This document shows positions 62,766-64,000 of a stretch of DNA of 64,000 bases, one piece after another (the stretch's first letter is position 1; every line of letters starts with the position of its first letter). Made by a program: the position numbers and the translations under genes. The notes beneath the pieces are model-generated. The model was not told where the DNA came from and did no database searches. It saw only the letters and a list, made by a program, of their open reading frames with translations. The DNA is taken from positions 186,001-250,000 of the forward strand of contig NZ_KE383837.1 in assembly GCF_000422445.1 (NCBI RefSeq). The letters run 5' to 3'. The stretch is from Paenibacillus assamensis DSM 18201. Its GTDB lineage: Bacteria > Bacillota > Bacilli > Paenibacillales > Paenibacillaceae.

Positions 62766-64000
62766 TTACTCACTCCTTGTGAATTGCATCTTCAATCGTT
62801 CAATCGTTTCCTGATAATCAGGGTGCTCGTGTATACGCTGCTTAGTAAAATCATTAATCGCTTCAATAGAAGCAATGGCTTCATCAATAGCTGGATTCGA
62901 ACCATGTTGATAAGCCCCTATATTAATCAAATCTTCTGATTCGCGATATACGGCCAACAGACGCTTAAGCTGTTCTGCTGCCAGTTGATGTTCTTCACTC
63001 ACGATATCCTTCATGACTCGACTTACGCTGGCAAGCACATCAATAGCCGGGAAATGTCCTTTATGGGCAATACTTCGATTCAGTACAATATGCCCATCTA
63101 ATATGCCTCGTACAGCATCGGCAATTGGTTCGTTCATATCATCACCATCGACGAGAACGGTATAAAAGGCAGTAATGGAACCATGTGTTCCTGTACCACT
63201 TCGTTCCAATAGCTTCGGCAAATTGGCAAACACAGATGGTGTATAGCCTCGTGTTGCTGGTGGCTCACCAATTGCAAGTCCAACTTCACGCATGGCCATC
63301 GCATATCGAGTTACAGAATCCATCATCAGCATGACATTCATGCCTCTATCTCGGAAATACTCCGCGATTGTCGTAGCAATGACCGCTCCTTTAATCCGTA
63401 CCAATGCTGGTTGATCTGAAGTAGCAACAATAACAACGGAACGCGCGAGCCCCTCAGGTCCTAGGTCACGTTCAATGAATTCCAGTACTTCTCGACCACG
63501 CTCACCAATTAAGGCAATAACGTTCACATCCGCTGCTGTATTACGAGCAATCATCCCTAAAAGCGTACTTTTCCCAACACCTGATCCGGCAAATATCCCT
63601 ACACGCTGACCGTTGCCTATTGTGAGCAAGCCATCAATCGCTCTTACGCCTACACCAATAGGTTCTTCTACACGCAATCGTTTCAATGGATTAGCTGGGC
63701 TGTTAGAAGTAGAATAGGGCTTCATTCTCGTTGGTAAGTAGGAGCCATCCAAAGGCTCTCCTAATCCATTGAGCACTTTTCCAAGTAACTCAGAGCCTAC
63801 TTGCACCGTAAGCGGCTTCCCCGTACCTACAACGTCACAACCTGGACCAATATCGTCCAATTCTCCTAATGGCATTAAGAGAACTTTATTGTCACGAAAC
63901 CCAACAACTTCAGCCTTTAAAGGAGTTCGACCTTTGCTCGGATAGATATAACATACCTCTCCGATGCTTGCATCTGGCCCCTCCGATTCAACGGTCAAAC
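62766..64000 (-). CDS. fliI: Flagellum-specific ATP synthase FliI, 3' part (cut by window edge)
   Basis: At least 411 codons of the export ATPase; the start lies beyond 64000, and about 25-30 residues are missing by comparison with the usual 435-440. Walker A is VGIFAGSGVGKSTLLGMIA, with LIGERGREVLEFIE, LMMDSVTRYAMAMRE and the catalytic region PPATRGYTPSVFANLPKLLE. It is the F1-beta-like hexamer that helps substrate unfolding. Its stop codon is followed directly by fliJ. Confidence 0.97.
   Translation of the reverse strand, partial: LTVESEGPDASIGEVCYIYPSKGRTPLKAEVVGFRDNKVLLMPLGELDDIGPGCDVVGTGKPLTVQVGSELLGKVLNGLGEPLDGSYLPTRMKPYSTSNSPANPLKRLRVEEPIGVGVRAIDGLLTIGNGQRVGIFAGSGVGKSTLLGMIARNTAADVNVIALIGERGREVLEFIERDLGPEGLARSVVIVATSDQPALVRIKGAVIATTIAEYFRDRGMNVMLMMDSVTRYAMAMREVGLAIGEPPATRGYTPSVFANLPKLLERSGTGTHGSITAFYTVLVDGDDMNEPIADAVRGILDGHIVLNRSIAHKGHFPAIDVLASVSRVMKDIVSEEHQLAAEQLKRLLAVYRESEDLINIGAYQHGSNPAIDEAIASIEAINDFTKQRIHEHPDYQETIERLKMQFTRSE

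Overview
The window is a chromosomal segment of a low-GC, flagellated, endospore-forming Firmicute. The family Paenibacillaceae, probably Paenibacillus, fits best. This is inferred from gene order and protein lengths, because no database search was possible. Evidence for spore formation is the dipicolinate synthase pair dpaA-dpaB, the sporulation deacetylase-like ylxY and the SpoIIIE/FtsK locus. Evidence for peritrichous motility of the Bacillus type is a fla/che operon with FliY, CheC, CheD, SigD, SwrB and SwrD. Every convincing gene lies on the minus strand, so the sequence as given is the template strand and transcription runs from position 64000 towards 1.

Read in the direction of transcription, the first block (64000 to about 37263) is the distal two thirds of the fla/che operon: fliI (cut by the window edge), fliJ, motE/ylxF, fliK, flgD, a TIGR02530-type gene, flgE/flgG, swrD, fliL, fliM, fliY, cheY, fliO, fliP, fliQ, fliR, flhB, flhA, flhF, flhG, cheB, cheA, cheW, cheC, cheD, an unnamed membrane-protein gene, sigD, fapA (DUF342), an unnamed gene, swrB and an MltG-like membrane-protein gene. 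It encodes the export gate, C-ring, hook assembly, the chemotaxis core and the motility sigma factor. Many genes overlap by 1 to 11 bases, which points to translational coupling.

The second block (37229 to about 28336) starts at a clear sigma-A promoter and carries rpsB, tsf, pyrH, frr, uppS, cdsA, dxr, rasP and proS: translation factors, UMP kinase, undecaprenyl-PP and CDP-DAG synthesis, isoprenoid synthesis and site-2 proteolysis. It is followed by polC (replicative DNA polymerase). The third block (23674 to 12128) is rimP, nusA, ylxR, ylxQ, infB, rbfA, nrnA, truB, ribF, rpsO and pnp: transcription elongation, initiation factor 2, ribosome maturation, nanoRNA turnover, tRNA pseudouridylation, FAD synthesis and RNA decay. 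The fourth block (11915 to 4098) is ylxY, pepR (M16 protease), dut, dpaA, dpaB, asd, dapG and dapA, in which the lysine/DAP branch supplies dihydrodipicolinate for spore dipicolinic acid. The last block (3821 to 1) is an RNase J gene, tepA, ylzJ and the start of spoIIIE/ftsK.

The order closely follows the rpsB-to-spoIIIE region of Bacillus subtilis as I remember it, with several differences. The proline-tRNA ligase is the short archaeal/eukaryotic type. nrnA sits between rbfA and truB, and I see no ylxP. dut sits where ymxH is in B. subtilis. The RNase J at the rnjB position has an intact HGHEDHIGG motif. EF-Ts is the short 216-residue form. I found no mobile element, CRISPR array, rRNA, tRNA or prophage, and no convincing plus-strand gene. 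No gene-free stretch exceeds 300 bases. The most interesting regulatory signal is a LexA/DinR-like operator inside the promoter of spoIIIE/ftsK. I do not see an obviously new multi-gene system. The most plausible unexplored material is the three uncharacterised proteins in the distal flagellar operon and several structured leaders.
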